Of a DNA stretch of 64,000 nt, positions 1 to 8,838 are shown piece by piece (within the stretch, counting starts at the first letter, position 1; every line of letters begins with the position of its first letter). The notes under the pieces were generated by a model. The model was not told the DNA's origin and ran no database searches. It saw nothing but the letters and a program-made list of their open reading frames with translations. The translations under genes were made by a program, and so were the position numbers. The DNA is from Triticum aestivum (taxonomy: Eukaryota; Streptophyta; Magnoliopsida; Poales; Poaceae). The stretch is taken from NCBI RefSeq assembly GCF_018294505.1, contig NC_057810.1, forward strand, positions 704,021,622-704,085,621, given 5' to 3'.

Positions 1-700
1 CAGGGCGATCGGCCCCGAACAGATTGGCGATTGCCACGCCGCGTTGCCGGACCGCGCCTAGGCGGCTAGGCCCAGTCGGAGCCGGCGAGCCGCCCAGGGC
101 GCGATCCATCTCACGTTGATACGCTTCTGACAAGCGTCTCATGCTTGCCAGCTTCTTCGCGCCCTCGATGAGCTGAAGGCGGCGCGCCTCTAGCGTCTCG
201 GCGTCAGCGTCTCCCGGAATCGGCGCGGTCAGGTCTCATAGAGCCGCGTCGAGTGGGTCATGAGCTCCCTCGCCGGAACGCTTGCCGTGATCGAGGATGA
301 GGACCTCCGCGACGGTGCTTCCGCCGCTCTCCGCGCAAGGGAGCGGCTCGTCGTAGACCACCATGTTGGTGGGGAACGCGTCGAGCAACGCGGTGTCGGA
401 GTCAACCAGCATCGGGTCGGTGGATCCTATGGACTCCAGGTCCATGGCAGGCTCGCCGGCGACATGGAGTTGGTCGAGGAGACCCGCGAGGAGGCTCTCG
501 GGGCCGCTCGTTCCTGCGTCGGACGCAGGCTCAACGGAGAGGCGAACCTTGCCGATAAGCTCGGCGAGGCAGCTGGCCGCGTAGGCGATCTCAGCGCCGT
601 GCAGCGCGTCAGTGCAGGCTCCATCTGGCGTGCCGGGCTGGTTGTGCTCGCCAGGGAGGAAAAGGGTTCCCGTCCAGAGCAGGTCTCCGGACGACGGTGC
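1..700 (-). pseudogene. Gypsy gag, N-terminal part, one in-frame stop
   Basis: Read on the minus strand from the primer site, one frame stays open to the window edge except for a TGA at 236-238. Past that stop the frame resumes at once with an Ala/Pro stretch and then a charged helix (EARRLQLIEGAKKLASMRR), typical of the N-terminal gag region of grass Ty3/gypsy elements. Gag would form the particle that packages element RNA. The upstream 130 codons are hydrophilic and low in cysteine. The stop fits a CGA-to-TGA change. The true start is unclear because the open frame also runs back into the LTR, which is why I do not use the ATG near 910. The rest of the element lies left of the window. Gypsy is inferred from the primer site and gag style, not from pol. 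Confidence 0.6.
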
Positions 701-704
701 ACCT

Positions 705-724
705 CGCCCCACGGTGGGCGCCAA
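705..724 (-). other. Primer-binding site of the minus-strand gypsy element
   Basis: Directly after the LTR end on the minus strand comes TTTGGCGCCCACCGTGGGGC. The TGGCGCC core next to a ...CCGACA LTR end is the usual place and form of a tRNA primer site in plant gypsy elements. Confidence 0.65.
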
Positions 725-1045
725 ATGTCGGGGGTTGGGTACGACATATGCCAAAGGATGGCTTATCATGGTGGGAACGAGTAGAACGTCGCCGGTGCCC
801 GAAAGCGGGATGAGGCGAAGACATGCACGCCGGCGGATCTTACCCAGCTTCAGGGCTCTCTGTGGAGATAACACCCCTACTGCTACTCTGCGGGGTCTCC
901 GCATGGTCACTATGGCAAAGTGAATACAATGGTGCTCCTTGAGCTGTTTCTGGAGGTAGGAGAGGGCAAGGCTAGCTCTCTCTTTCCTATGTTCTAGGGT
1001 CTAGTGCTATATGGATCCGAACCCTTTGCATGGGCTCCCCGGGGG

Positions 1046-1053
1046 TTTATATA
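1046..1053 (-). promoter_or_regulatory. TATA box of the gypsy LTR
   Basis: TATATAAA on the minus strand, about 320 bp before the inner LTR end, in the orientation of the element. Plant LTR promoters commonly have such a box; transcription start is not mapped. Confidence 0.45.
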
Positions 1054-1704
1054 GGCCTACCCCCCAGGGGTACAATGGTAATCCGGCTGGGCGTGGGTCC
1101 CAGCCGTCTGTCTCTCAGGCCGTCGTTTTCTCCGCCGACTACTGGGGCCCGCCGACTGGCGAGCCCCGCGGACAGGCCTGGTACTGTAGCGGTGCTTCTG
1201 ATGACGCTGGTTTGGTCATGAGGTCATGGCAACAGTGCCGCCGCCTGGCGGGCGTTCACTGTCGCCATTCCCCGTCTTGTCTGATTAATGGCGCGCGGGG
1301 CCCGTGGGAGGGGCCGGCCGACTCCCAGGGTCCGCCAGGCGCTCTTGTCTGGTCTTCTTTCGCTTCTACTCCGCGACAGGCGGTCCCGTCGTCCTCTGGG
1401 TCCGTACAAGTAGGCGTCGTGGGCACAGTGCGCCGTCCACTAAGGCTGAGGTCAGGGCCGGCATGGCAACAGTGCCGCGCCACGATGGAGATCTCCAGCG
1501 ATATGGACGCACTGTAGCCATGCCGTCCTTCGTAGGCAGGGAAGAGACGGCCATGCTGTGACCGCTCCCCGCCCTGTTCCATCGGGGCAGGCGAGGGGGT
1601 GGTTTGGAGTCGCGGCCGACTACCGCCTTCGAAGTGGCTATCGCAACTGCGGCATTGGCTAACCGCCGGGACTCTCTTGGAGTCGTCAGCTGAGAGTTGT
1701 GGCT

Positions 1705-1820
1705 TATCTTGGAGTCGTCCCTGGGACTCGGCATATCTTGGAGTCGTCCCTGGGATTCGGCATATCGTGGAGTCGTCACTGGGACTCGGCATATCTTGGA
1801 GTCGTCCCTGGGACGCGGCT
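1705..1820. repeat. 29-bp tandem repeat, four copies, inside the LTR
   Basis: Copies begin at 1705, 1734, 1763 and 1792, each spaced exactly 29 bp. The shared core is CTTGGAGTCGTCCCTGGGA followed by CTCGGCATAT with a few substitutions. A further decayed copy seems to lie at about 1670-1700. Arrays like this in the U3 part of LTRs may hold enhancer sites, but nothing here proves that. Confidence 0.85.
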
Positions 1821-1898
1821 TGAGGGGCGCATCCTGTCCCGATGTCTTGAAAGGTTTTGGGGCTCGGGTTAGCCTACCCGTGGCCCATTACTCCGACA

Positions 1899-2087
1899 CC
1901 CCCTCTCTGTAATGACCAGCGATATGACTTATATTTAAAACATGTGACCCCTTGATTTGCATCTTGAATCTCTTTTTTAACAATATATGTGTACGTCAGT
2001 GTGATGAATTTAAAGGCATTTATTAGACACGCTAGATGATGAGCCACCAAAATATGTATGTTCCATTATAACGTACGGGCAATTAAC
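1899..2087. other. Flank of the gypsy element, no gene seen
   Basis: AT-rich DNA between the LTR and the Stowaway element. I see no open frame, repeat or signal. It is probably part of the low-copy block that was split by the Mutator-like element. Confidence 0.4.
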
Positions 2088-2089
2088 TA

Positions 2090-2170
2090 CTCTCTCCGTT
2101 CTAAAATAGATGACTTGACTGTGTATTAAGTTAGTACACAATCGAGTCATCAATTCTGGAACGGAGGAGG
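2090..2170. mobile_element. Stowaway MITE (Tc1/mariner type), 81 bp
   Basis: The ends CTCTCTCCGTTCTAAAATAG and the inverse of it (GGAACGGAGGAGG at the right) form the classic Stowaway inverted repeat, and TA is present on both sides (2088-2089 and 2171-2172). The middle folds back on itself (GATGACTTGA against TCGAGTCATC). It is non-coding and would depend on a mariner transposase elsewhere. Confidence 0.85.
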
Positions 2171-2481
2171 TAGTTTAGGCTAAAACAGTTGGTTAGTTGC
2201 TCGCGATGTAATCGCAGTTTTCCAGGCTGTACCGCATACAGCCCACGAAGATTTAATGGGCCAGACGCGCCAGTAGCTCGCAGGTAACCAAACCATATCG
2301 CCAACAACTCGGCCCACGGGATGAGAAGTGCGCAGTGGATTTGAATACTCTGACAAGAGAGAGTACGCCGGTGAACGTCTGTCCCTATCCAAAACGAAGA
2401 CGGTCCCTAGTAGCAGCGGCAGCAGGAAGAAGAGCGGTACAGTACTAGCTGAGTAGCGGCAGGGAGAGGCTCGACGAGTAG

Positions 2482-2586
2482 CTAATAGCCCGTCGTGGTG
2501 CTGCCAATGCCATTGCCTGTAAGTATCACCGTGGCAGCAGCGGTGACAACCGAAGCACGTACAGCAAGCAAGAGCAGAGAGCCCAT
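2482..2586 (-). CDS. Possible 34-residue secreted peptide or first exon (weak)
   Basis: A short minus-strand frame starts at 2586 in a GCCATGG context and begins MGSLLLLAVRASVV, which looks like a signal peptide, then a small Gly/Thr-rich tail and a stop. A TATA-like GTATAT lies about 55 bp upstream (2641-2646). The upstream DNA is GC-rich with several ACGT cores, as in grass promoters. I do not recognise a family. It may be the first exon of a lost gene or pure chance. The Mutator-like element sits about 600 bp upstream of this ATG, so any original promoter would have been split. Confidence 0.15.
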   Translation of the reverse strand: MGSLLLLAVRASVVTAAATVILTGNGIGSTTTGY

Positions 2587-2599
2587 GGCCAAAAGCTTG

Positions 2600-3185
2600 C
2601 AACAGTGTGACTGTGTGATACGCGCTCCTAGGACTTGACGATATACGTCTCCTACTAGTGCTTTGTACGCCGGTGCCCGTGTCGTGTTGGTTCCACTTCC
2701 AACCGATAAACCGAAAAGCACACGGCGCGGGGAGCATGCTATCATGGCCTGTTGGCCATTCGCCAGCGTACACTCCATTGCTCCCCGCTGCAGGATGCAG
2801 GCGCAAGCAAGCGATGAAGCAGACACAAAGCAGCCAGCCAAAGCTGGCTGCCGGCCACGTCCAGTGCGGCGCGGGCACGTGTACGTTGCCACCCGCGAGA
2901 AGGAGGCACGCCGGCCAAACCACGACACAGGGCGCGAACTAATCAATCAACAATCGACCGTGAGCATGCGTGCGTGCGGAGCCTTTTCTATTGCATTGTA
3001 GTACGTCTGTACGTACGTACTCGCGTGTTGCTACGGGCAGTATACGTACATGGGTGCATGCCGATGGAACACCAGTATTCTTATTCCTCTCTCATTTTCT
3101 ACGGTACGGGCCTATGGGGTGTAGTTTTCTTGTGCACATTTTCTTCCCAATCTCTGTTCGCGCATGGCTGTAGACGTGCGGTGGT
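2600..3185. other. Low-copy GC-rich DNA, no gene supported
   Basis: No transposon ends, long repeats or credible codon pattern are visible. It holds ACGTACGT-type runs (about 3000-3020) and a CACGTG-like core near 2875. Read without the Mutator-like insertion it would continue directly into 12,439 onwards. Confidence 0.4.
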
Positions 3186-3194
3186 GGTAGTAGA
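3186..3194. repeat. Left 9-bp target site duplication of the MULE
   Basis: GGTAGTAGA lies immediately before the left inverted repeat and again at 12,430-12,438 immediately after the right one. Nine bases is the duplication size expected of Mutator transposition. Confidence 0.95.
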
Positions 3195-3430
3195 GGACAA
3201 AATTACTGTTATGACCTATAAGGCTAATAAAATCCCGATTCGACCTCGCTTTAAAAAAAATTCGTTTCTGACCTTTTTAGGAGACGCCAACATCCCTGGC
3301 GTCTGGGTTGCGAAGCAGACGCCACGGATCCTGGCGCCTGGCCCCTGGCCCGCCTACCCGTTGACCCGCTGACGTGGCAAAGGGGCCAGACGCTAGGGAC
3401 CCTGGCGTCTGGCCCTGGTAAGTGGATAAC
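3195..3430. repeat. Left terminal inverted repeat of the MULE
   Basis: 236 bp matching 12,194-12,429 inverted, from GGACAAAATT to GTGGATAAC, with small indels and substitutions only. It contains three short palindromes of the form AGACGCCA-loop-TGGCGTCT, at about 3282-3304, 3317-3339 and 3388-3410; the second has one mismatch and the third one. Confidence 0.9.
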
Positions 3431-3599
3431 CCACGGGAGAGTGTGTGGGACCCACCCCACACACTTTCCCCAATCCACAACCCGAGCTTGAAGAACACTT
3501 GGAGCTCTCATACTCTCTCCTACCCCTCAAGCTCCCCCTCCAATCCTCTCCAAAAGGTGCATCCTTTAGGTGGATCTTTCCATCACTTTGCTGCTCTTG

Positions 3600-3964
3600 G
3601 TAATCTCCCCCAAATCATCCAATTATTTTTTGTTAAATCTTGTTATTTTGGTTGCATTTTATACATGTTGGTGGAACCCTAGTTCATGTTTTCTCCCCCT
3701 TATGTTAGTGTGAATGGCTTGGTTAACTTTGATAATATAGTGCTATGCATGGTGTGTAGTAGGAATATATGTTTGTTGAATAGAAAGATTGGGGGTTAGG
3801 GTTAGTTAGTGATTAGGGTTAACTTTGCTTAGTGTGTGTTAATTAGTGATACTTTTGTGGACATGACCAATAATTTAGTGTTGATATGATTTGGATATAA
3901 TAAGATGTATTTGAATAAACACCAATTCTCATTGAAGTCTTAAATGCATTCATGTTATTTTTAG
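3600..3964 (+). other. Predicted leader intron of the MURA gene
   Basis: TTG|GTAATC at 3600 gives a plausible donor and TTTTTAG at 3958-3964 a plausible acceptor that ends exactly at the MURA ATG. The segment is AT-rich, unlike the CT-rich leader before it. Only a transcript would prove it, but the small gene at 7887 and the PMD gene show the same arrangement. Confidence 0.5.
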
Positions 3965-6663
3965 ATGAAGAGACTTGTTAATGTTCATTACATTGACAAG
4001 GAGGCATTCTTGAGTAACAATGCCGACACGGGTGAGGAACCATTGGTTTTTGATACAAGCCCTAGCTATGAGGATGTTGTTGCAAAAGTGAGACAAGTTT
4101 TGAAGTGGATGGACACCAATGTTGATTTTAAGTTAATAGGAAGGTATGATGTTGGAGTTGGAGCCAAATCTCGCTTGAAAAGTATGCCTATCACCTCGGA
4201 TTTGCATTGGGATGTATACAAGGAAAAAGTATCCCAATCGGAAGACAAGTCACTTGAATTGTTTGCCACCAAGGTTGAATCTCCTCGGTTTACCTTTGAT
4301 TTGAACCGGCATGTCTCTTCCCCAATGGATGACATGAGCGAGAGGACAATGGTGCCACTTGTTGAGCATAGGGTTGTGGTTGATGCCCTCAATGTTTATC
4401 CCCCACCACATCCCCGTGTACCATCTATTAAAGCAAATGAGGTTGAGTTGTATGCCCCCAATGCTTCTAGCCAACCACCAACTAGCCAAGCAAATGAAGT
4501 TGAGGTGATTGCTAGTGACGGAGTAATTCAAGAGGATGAAGATGCTTATGATGACGACGAAGAACAAGAGGAAGGGTTTCATGGTAATGATGTTGGTGAC
4601 TTGGATGCGTACATAGCGCAAAAGGACATGGATCGTGACTTGCCTTTTAGGCGTCAATATGCGTATGACTCGGATGACGAGGGTCCAGTTGAACAGTTGG
4701 ACGAGGATGGATTCACAAAGGAGGAGAACCAAATCCACTTTGAGATGACGGGCTTACAAAAAAGAACTCACTTGTTTAAAGATCTCAGCCTTGCCCATAA
4801 AGTTGTTGTTGACGGTGGAATGAGAATGACGGCGATTGAGCCAACACCATGCCCGGATCCAGGAGAACCAAGGGTGGAGAATGAGGACGAGAATGCTTAT
4901 TTGAAGAAAGGAGTGAAGTTTCTGAGCTTGCCTATGCTAAAGTTTTGGTTGGCTGACTATGCCATTCGAAACCATAGTCCATTTTATGTTGAGCACTCCG
5001 ACATGAAGTTGCGTTACACCGTGGTGTGTGAGCAAGAAGGATGCCCATGGAAGGTTCATGCAAGAAAGCTTAAAGAAACCGAAGAATGGGTGTTAAAAAG
5101 TTGTGTTGCCACTCATAGATGCAAACCTCCATCTAAACGACTTAGAAAGACACACCGTCAACTCACATCTGAGTATCTCGGATACAAATGGATGAAAGAC
5201 ATAGGCTTTGATCCCACTGTGAAAGTGAGGTTTCTCATGCGGACGGTGAAAAAACAATTTGGTTATGAAGTCAAGTATGGGAAGGCATGGAAGGCAAAGG
5301 CAAATGCTATTAGGATGTTGTATGGTGGTTACGAAGAAGCATACAACCAACTCCCAAGGTTGTTGGCCGCCATTGCACGTAGGAACCCGAGCATGTTTCA
5401 TGTGGTCGAGGATCACGAGGGAGTGTTCCACCGTGCCTTCTGGAGTTATGGACAATGTGTGGAGGCGTTTCAGCATTGTCGTCCGGTCTTGTCTATAGAT
5501 GGCACGTTCTTGACCGGTAGATACAAGGGCACACTAATGGTAGCAATGGCACACTCATCAAACGACAATGTGTTGCCATGTGCATTTGCTTTGGTGCCTT
5601 CCGAGCACCAAGACAACTGGGAGTGGTTCATGGGTCATGTTAGGCATAACGTGATTGGGGCTAGGGAGGTATGCATCATATCGGACCGGCATCATGGCAT
5701 ACTCAAGGCAATGGACATTATTATTCCAGGATTTCCAAAGCTTCACCACAGATGGTGCATGAGGCATTTCGTGGCTAACTTTTACCGGGCATGTAAGAGC
5801 AAGGAGCTCAGCAAAGACCTTACCCATGTATGTGTGGCCTTCACCACCCAAGGTTTCGATGCTCGGTACAACAAACTCTTTGCAGCGGTGGACGAAGGGG
5901 GAAAAAAGTTCTTAACTAGGAATTTAAGCGAGAAGCACAAGTGGGCACGCGCTCATGACGATGGTGGTTGGCGATATGGCGACATGACGAGCAATCTGGT
6001 AGAATGTTTCAACAATGTGTTGAAGGGTGCTCGTGCATTGTTGGTGACTGCAATAGTGGAGTACACCTTCTTCAAGCTTAATGAGTACTTTCAGAGGCAT
6101 TCTGAAGAGACTGCAATATGGATAGGTGAAAAAAGGATTATCCGGAAAAGGTTGATGAATGGTTGCAGTTACAAGCAAGCAAGTCTTCACGACAACAAGT
6201 TATCATATTCGATAGAATTGAAATGATCTATCGAATTGATGAGCCAGGTGGCACAACACGAGACGGTAGACAATATGGTGGTGCTGGATTTGAGGTGAAA
6301 CTGAAGACTCGATGGTGCTAGTGCGAGAGGCCTAGTAAGTATCATTGGCCATGCTCGCATTTGATAACGGCGGCGAAGGCGAGAAACATACATGTTTGTG
6401 ATGGAAAAACCGTGCGGATGCAAGAGTTCCATCTGGAAGCTACTAGGTTGACATGGGTGCCAAGATTTCGCCCTTTATTGGACCAATCACAGTGGCCTGA
6501 GTACCATGGCCCTCATATTAGGCCAGACCCTCTTCTGAAGGTGGAGACGAAGGGTAGAAGGAGAACTAAGAGGTTCAGGGGTGATATGGATGACCTGGCT
6601 GGATACAAAAAACATCAACAAGTTGTCACTCATATGTCTAACAAAAACATGGTTTATATGTAG
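3965..6663 (+). pseudogene. mudrA-like: MURA-type Mutator transposase, frameshifted and with a stop
   Basis: DDE transposase that would bind the inverted repeats and cut and join the element. The first 753 codons (3965-6226) are open: an N-terminal region with a folded-looking start, a very acidic stretch (about residues 175-265), the MuDR-type DNA-binding domain with conserved Cys/His (about 310-380), then the MULE transposase core. Likely catalytic residues are Asp512 (SIDGTF), Asp574 (IISDRHHG) and Glu680 (LVECFNN); their spacing fits the family. A one-base loss near 6137 ends this frame early. The other frame continues with the usual sequence up to a SWIM zinc finger (C-x-C...CSH), where a TAG at 6319-6321 replaces the residue between the first two cysteines. 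The C-terminal WPEY...GRRRTKR block follows to a stop at 6661-6663. With two lesions it cannot make the full protein. Confidence 0.9.
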
Positions 6664-6972
6664 TCTCCTCCTCCACTTTGCAAGTATTTCACTTGGATAG
6701 ATCACGAGGTATCAAAAGATGTCCAAGAGGACCAACGTCGAGATTGGTTACGGAGGCAGCGCCTATTCGAGGAGTCCTATGCACGGGGATTGGAGCGGGA
6801 GCGTCGTGAGAAGGAGGCTCATGAGCGCAAGAAGCGTGAGGAAGAGAGGGCACACAAAGAGAAGGAGGCTCGTCAAGAAGAGAGGGCAAGAAAACTTGAA
6901 AGGGCTCGCGATGCACGAGAGGAGGACGAGGCACGTGACAAGAAGGGAAAGTGGCCCCGTACTACTCAGTAG
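6664..6972 (+). pseudogene. GRF-finger-like and charged coiled-coil tail
   Basis: In the same frame as the SWIM end of MURA and separated from it only by the TAG at 6661-6663. It starts with SPPPLCKYFTWIDHEV, the second half of a GRF-type zinc finger as found near Mutator transposases, then a roughly 60-residue helix very rich in Arg, Glu and Lys (RERREKEAHERKKREEERAH), ending KGKWPRTTQ. It could be a former extension of MURA or the last exon of a second protein whose first Cys half is missing. No ATG of its own sits before the finger; the first in-frame Met starts after it. I infer it is not translated as it stands. Confidence 0.5.
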
Positions 6973-7051
6973 ACAAATGGAAAGGCACCGGCGTCGATGA
7001 TGAACTGTCGAGACTTTGTTTAATGTATGAACTTGTTATTCGAGACCTTGT

Positions 7052-7170
7052 GTGGTCATGAACTACTTATGTCATTCGAGACATCGTGTATGATGAACTT
7101 GTGATTCGAGACTATTTGAGAATGTGCAAACTATGTTCGTCATTCGAGACTAGTTAGTATGCTTTGTTCA
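7052..7170 (+). repeat. Duplicated 3'-flank module, copy 1
   Basis: The stretch GTGGTCATGAACTACTTATG onward recurs after the next gene at 8206-8306, with the same repeated ATTCGAGAC words at similar spacing. Both copies lie just downstream of a stop codon and just upstream of a hairpin array, so they look like duplicated 3' untranslated ends. Confidence 0.75.
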
Positions 7171-7279
7171 TATTTTTGGTTGAGACTAGCATGCTTTGTT
7201 CATATTTAACAGTGTGTGCTACAAGTTGCTAAGCAAAAACATTAACAAAAGATAGAAGTGTGTGCAAAAACACCAGGTC

Positions 7280-7513
7280 CACACCCAAACGCCAAGGTCC
7301 ATGGCATCTGGTTCATTTTGGTCACGCAGAAGACCAGACACATGCCTGATGTGTCTGATGGACACCCCAGACGCCAAGGTTCATGGCGTCTGCCTCCCAC
7401 ACCCAGACGCCAGGGACCCTGGCGTCTGGCTCGTTTTGCTCGCGCAGGAGACCAGACACCCTGTCTGATGTGTCTGATGGACATCCAGACGCCAAGGTCC
7501 GTGGCGTCTGGTA
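7280..7513. repeat. Hairpin array A inside the MULE (about four units)
   Basis: Imperfectly repeated palindromes CAGACGCCA-loop-TGGCGTCTG centred near 7298, 7379, 7417 and 7498, the first one decayed. Between them lie other small palindromes (AGACACAT...GTGTCT) and TGTCTGATGGACA words. The same palindrome is in both terminal repeats and in array B. Confidence 0.8.
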
Positions 7514-7761
7514 TCCAGAGAGCATTTTTGTAGTTATCTGTCTGATGGATAAGATTCGAGTGGATAAGATTTTTTGGGCCCACCTCTAGCCCTCTCATCC
7601 ATTCATCTCCACCTTTACCCCTCTCATTTCATTCATATCCACCCACTCTCACCTCTAGCCCTACCAACGTCACTCCCTCATCCAGCACTCTAACCCCCCT
7701 CAAATCTCTCACGAATCGGGCCGGTTTCACCGTTGAATCTTCAGGATTTCGAAACTAGAAG

Positions 7762-7886
7762 GTAAATCAACTCCACCCCTATTTTTTGGTTGGTTTAATG
7801 TATTATAGTTTTTTGAAAACCCTAATTTGTTTTCCTCGTGGTTTAATGTAAGATAGGTTAGCTACTAAGAGATTTGTGTGTTGTAG
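7762..7886 (+). other. Predicted leader intron of the 7887 gene
   Basis: AAG|GTAAAT donor at 7762 and TGTTGTAG acceptor ending at 7886, immediately before the ATG. The leader upstream (7600-7760) is CT- and AC-rich as in plant 5' ends, parallel to the leader of MURA. Confidence 0.5.
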
Positions 7887-8183
7887 ATGGCTAAGCAGTG
7901 GGTGCTTAGCCCTGTTGTTCATGTCCAAGGCTTGTCTCCATGTATTGTGCAAGTTAGTGAAGTGGACCTCACTTTTGATTGGTTGAAGACTAAATTCATG
8001 TTGAAGCAAGGGTTGAAGGAAGAGGATTTTGTGTACTACGTCAGTAGGAGGCAGTCAGATGGCCCCGGGGAAAGAAAATTGGTTGACATAACTGATGATG
8101 ACAAGATTCAAGAAATGCTGGAAGAATGGGAATGGAAAAGGGTTGTTGACTTGCATTGCTACAGGAAACCGAGTTATATGTGA
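7887..8183 (+). CDS. Small 98-residue MULE protein, PB1/ubiquitin-like fold suspected
   Basis: Complete frame MAKQWVLSPV... to KPSYM. The pattern is hydrophobic strand, strand, helix (FDWLKTKFML), strand (FVYYVSRR), then LVDITDDDKIQEMLEEW and a last strand (VVDLHCY). An ITDD...ML segment near the end is what plant MULE transposases show at the end of their PB1-like N-terminal domain, and MURA here has a comparable N-terminal layout. I therefore suspect a free-standing copy of that domain that might bind MURA or the PMD protein. No stop or frameshift is seen. It has its own leader and apparent leader intron, and it is followed by a copy of the same 3' module that follows the MURA tail, so the unit may have arisen by duplication of a MURA 5' and 3' end. 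Confidence 0.5.
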   Translation: MAKQWVLSPVVHVQGLSPCIVQVSEVDLTFDWLKTKFMLKQGLKEEDFVYYVSRRQSDGPGERKLVDITDDDKIQEMLEEWEWKRVVDLHCYRKPSYM

Positions 8184-8205
8184 TGTTCATGTCGTTTCAT
8201 CCATC

Positions 8206-8306
8206 GTGGTCATGAACTACTTATGTCATTCGAGACATTGTATGTGATGAACTTCTCATTCGAGACTATTTGTGTAATTTGAACTATGTTTGTAATTTGC
8301 TATGTC
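8206..8306 (+). repeat. Duplicated 3'-flank module, copy 2
   Basis: Partner of 7052-7170; the best match is in CATGAACTACTTATGTCATT and the ATTCGAGAC words. It continues less well to about 8395. Confidence 0.75.
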
Positions 8307-8436
8307 ATTCGAGACATTGTATCGTAGCCCATCGTGGTCATGAACTATGTTTGTCATTTGCTATTAAATATATATGTCATTCGATACTATGCTGTGACAA
8401 AATATGAACAAAATGAAAAAACTACTACACCAGGGC

Positions 8437-8585
8437 CAGACGCCAAGTACCATGGCGTCTGCTCCCCTGACTTAGACCAGACGCCAAGGACCATGGCGTC
8501 TGCCCCCCTGACTTAGACCAGACGCCAAGGACCATGGCGTCTGCCCCCCTGATTTAGACCAGACGCCAATGACCCTGGCGTCTGG
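8437..8585. repeat. Hairpin array B: four tandem units of about 43 bp
   Basis: Four near-identical units, each CCAGACGCCA-loop-TGGCGTCTG plus a linker CCCCCTGACTTAGA, start near 8439, 8478, 8518 and 8559. Arms are 8-10 bp and loops 6-7 bases. The array lies between the ends of the plus-strand small gene and the minus-strand PMD gene, so it could end transcription from both sides, or bind transposase as the terminal copies may. Confidence 0.85.
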
Positions 8586-8838
8586 GTCCCTGTGCATAAT
8601 ATTTGACATACTATTTGACACAGGAAGACAACACATATATAATAATATGACAGGTTGATAGAACACAGAAGATAGCACATTTCACAGAATTTTCACCACG
8701 ACAAATTCTTGCATACAAACGACAACAAGTCCACAGATTTTTCATAGCGACAAATTCATGCATACATAAGACATAGTGCATACATAAGACATCAAATTCA
8801 AGACAACCTAAGAAGTTTTTACCACGACAACAAGAAGC

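Larger units (their letters stand above)
726..1898 (-). mobile_element. 5' LTR of a gypsy-type retrotransposon
   Basis: The 1,173-bp block begins TGTCGG and ends CCGACA, a perfect 6-bp terminal inverted repeat, with the primer site on its left. The element therefore runs leftwards and this is its 5' LTR. A TATATAAA box on the minus strand (1046-1053) is the likely element promoter. A 29-bp tandem array lies near the outer end. The partner LTR and the left target duplication are outside the window, so the 5-bp duplication cannot be tested. The open frames inside it are chance. Confidence 0.75.

Noticed and set aside
236..910. 224-codon frame starting in the gypsy LTR
   Set aside because: The part right of 726 is LTR and primer site; only the left part fits gag, so the listed start is not real.
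1256..1792. Several overlapping frames in the first LTR
   Set aside because: They follow the 29-bp tandem repeat and GC-rich LTR, with no protein-like motif.
2180..2923. 247-codon minus-strand frame rich in Cys, His and Trp
   Set aside because: It overlaps the Stowaway flank, shows no domain or codon pattern, and another frame in the same place has a better start. Judged chance in GC-rich DNA.
7280..8585. CRISPR-like look of regularly spaced palindromes
   Set aside because: This is plant nuclear DNA, the units are self-complementary with repeated spacers, and they lie inside a MULE; not a CRISPR array.
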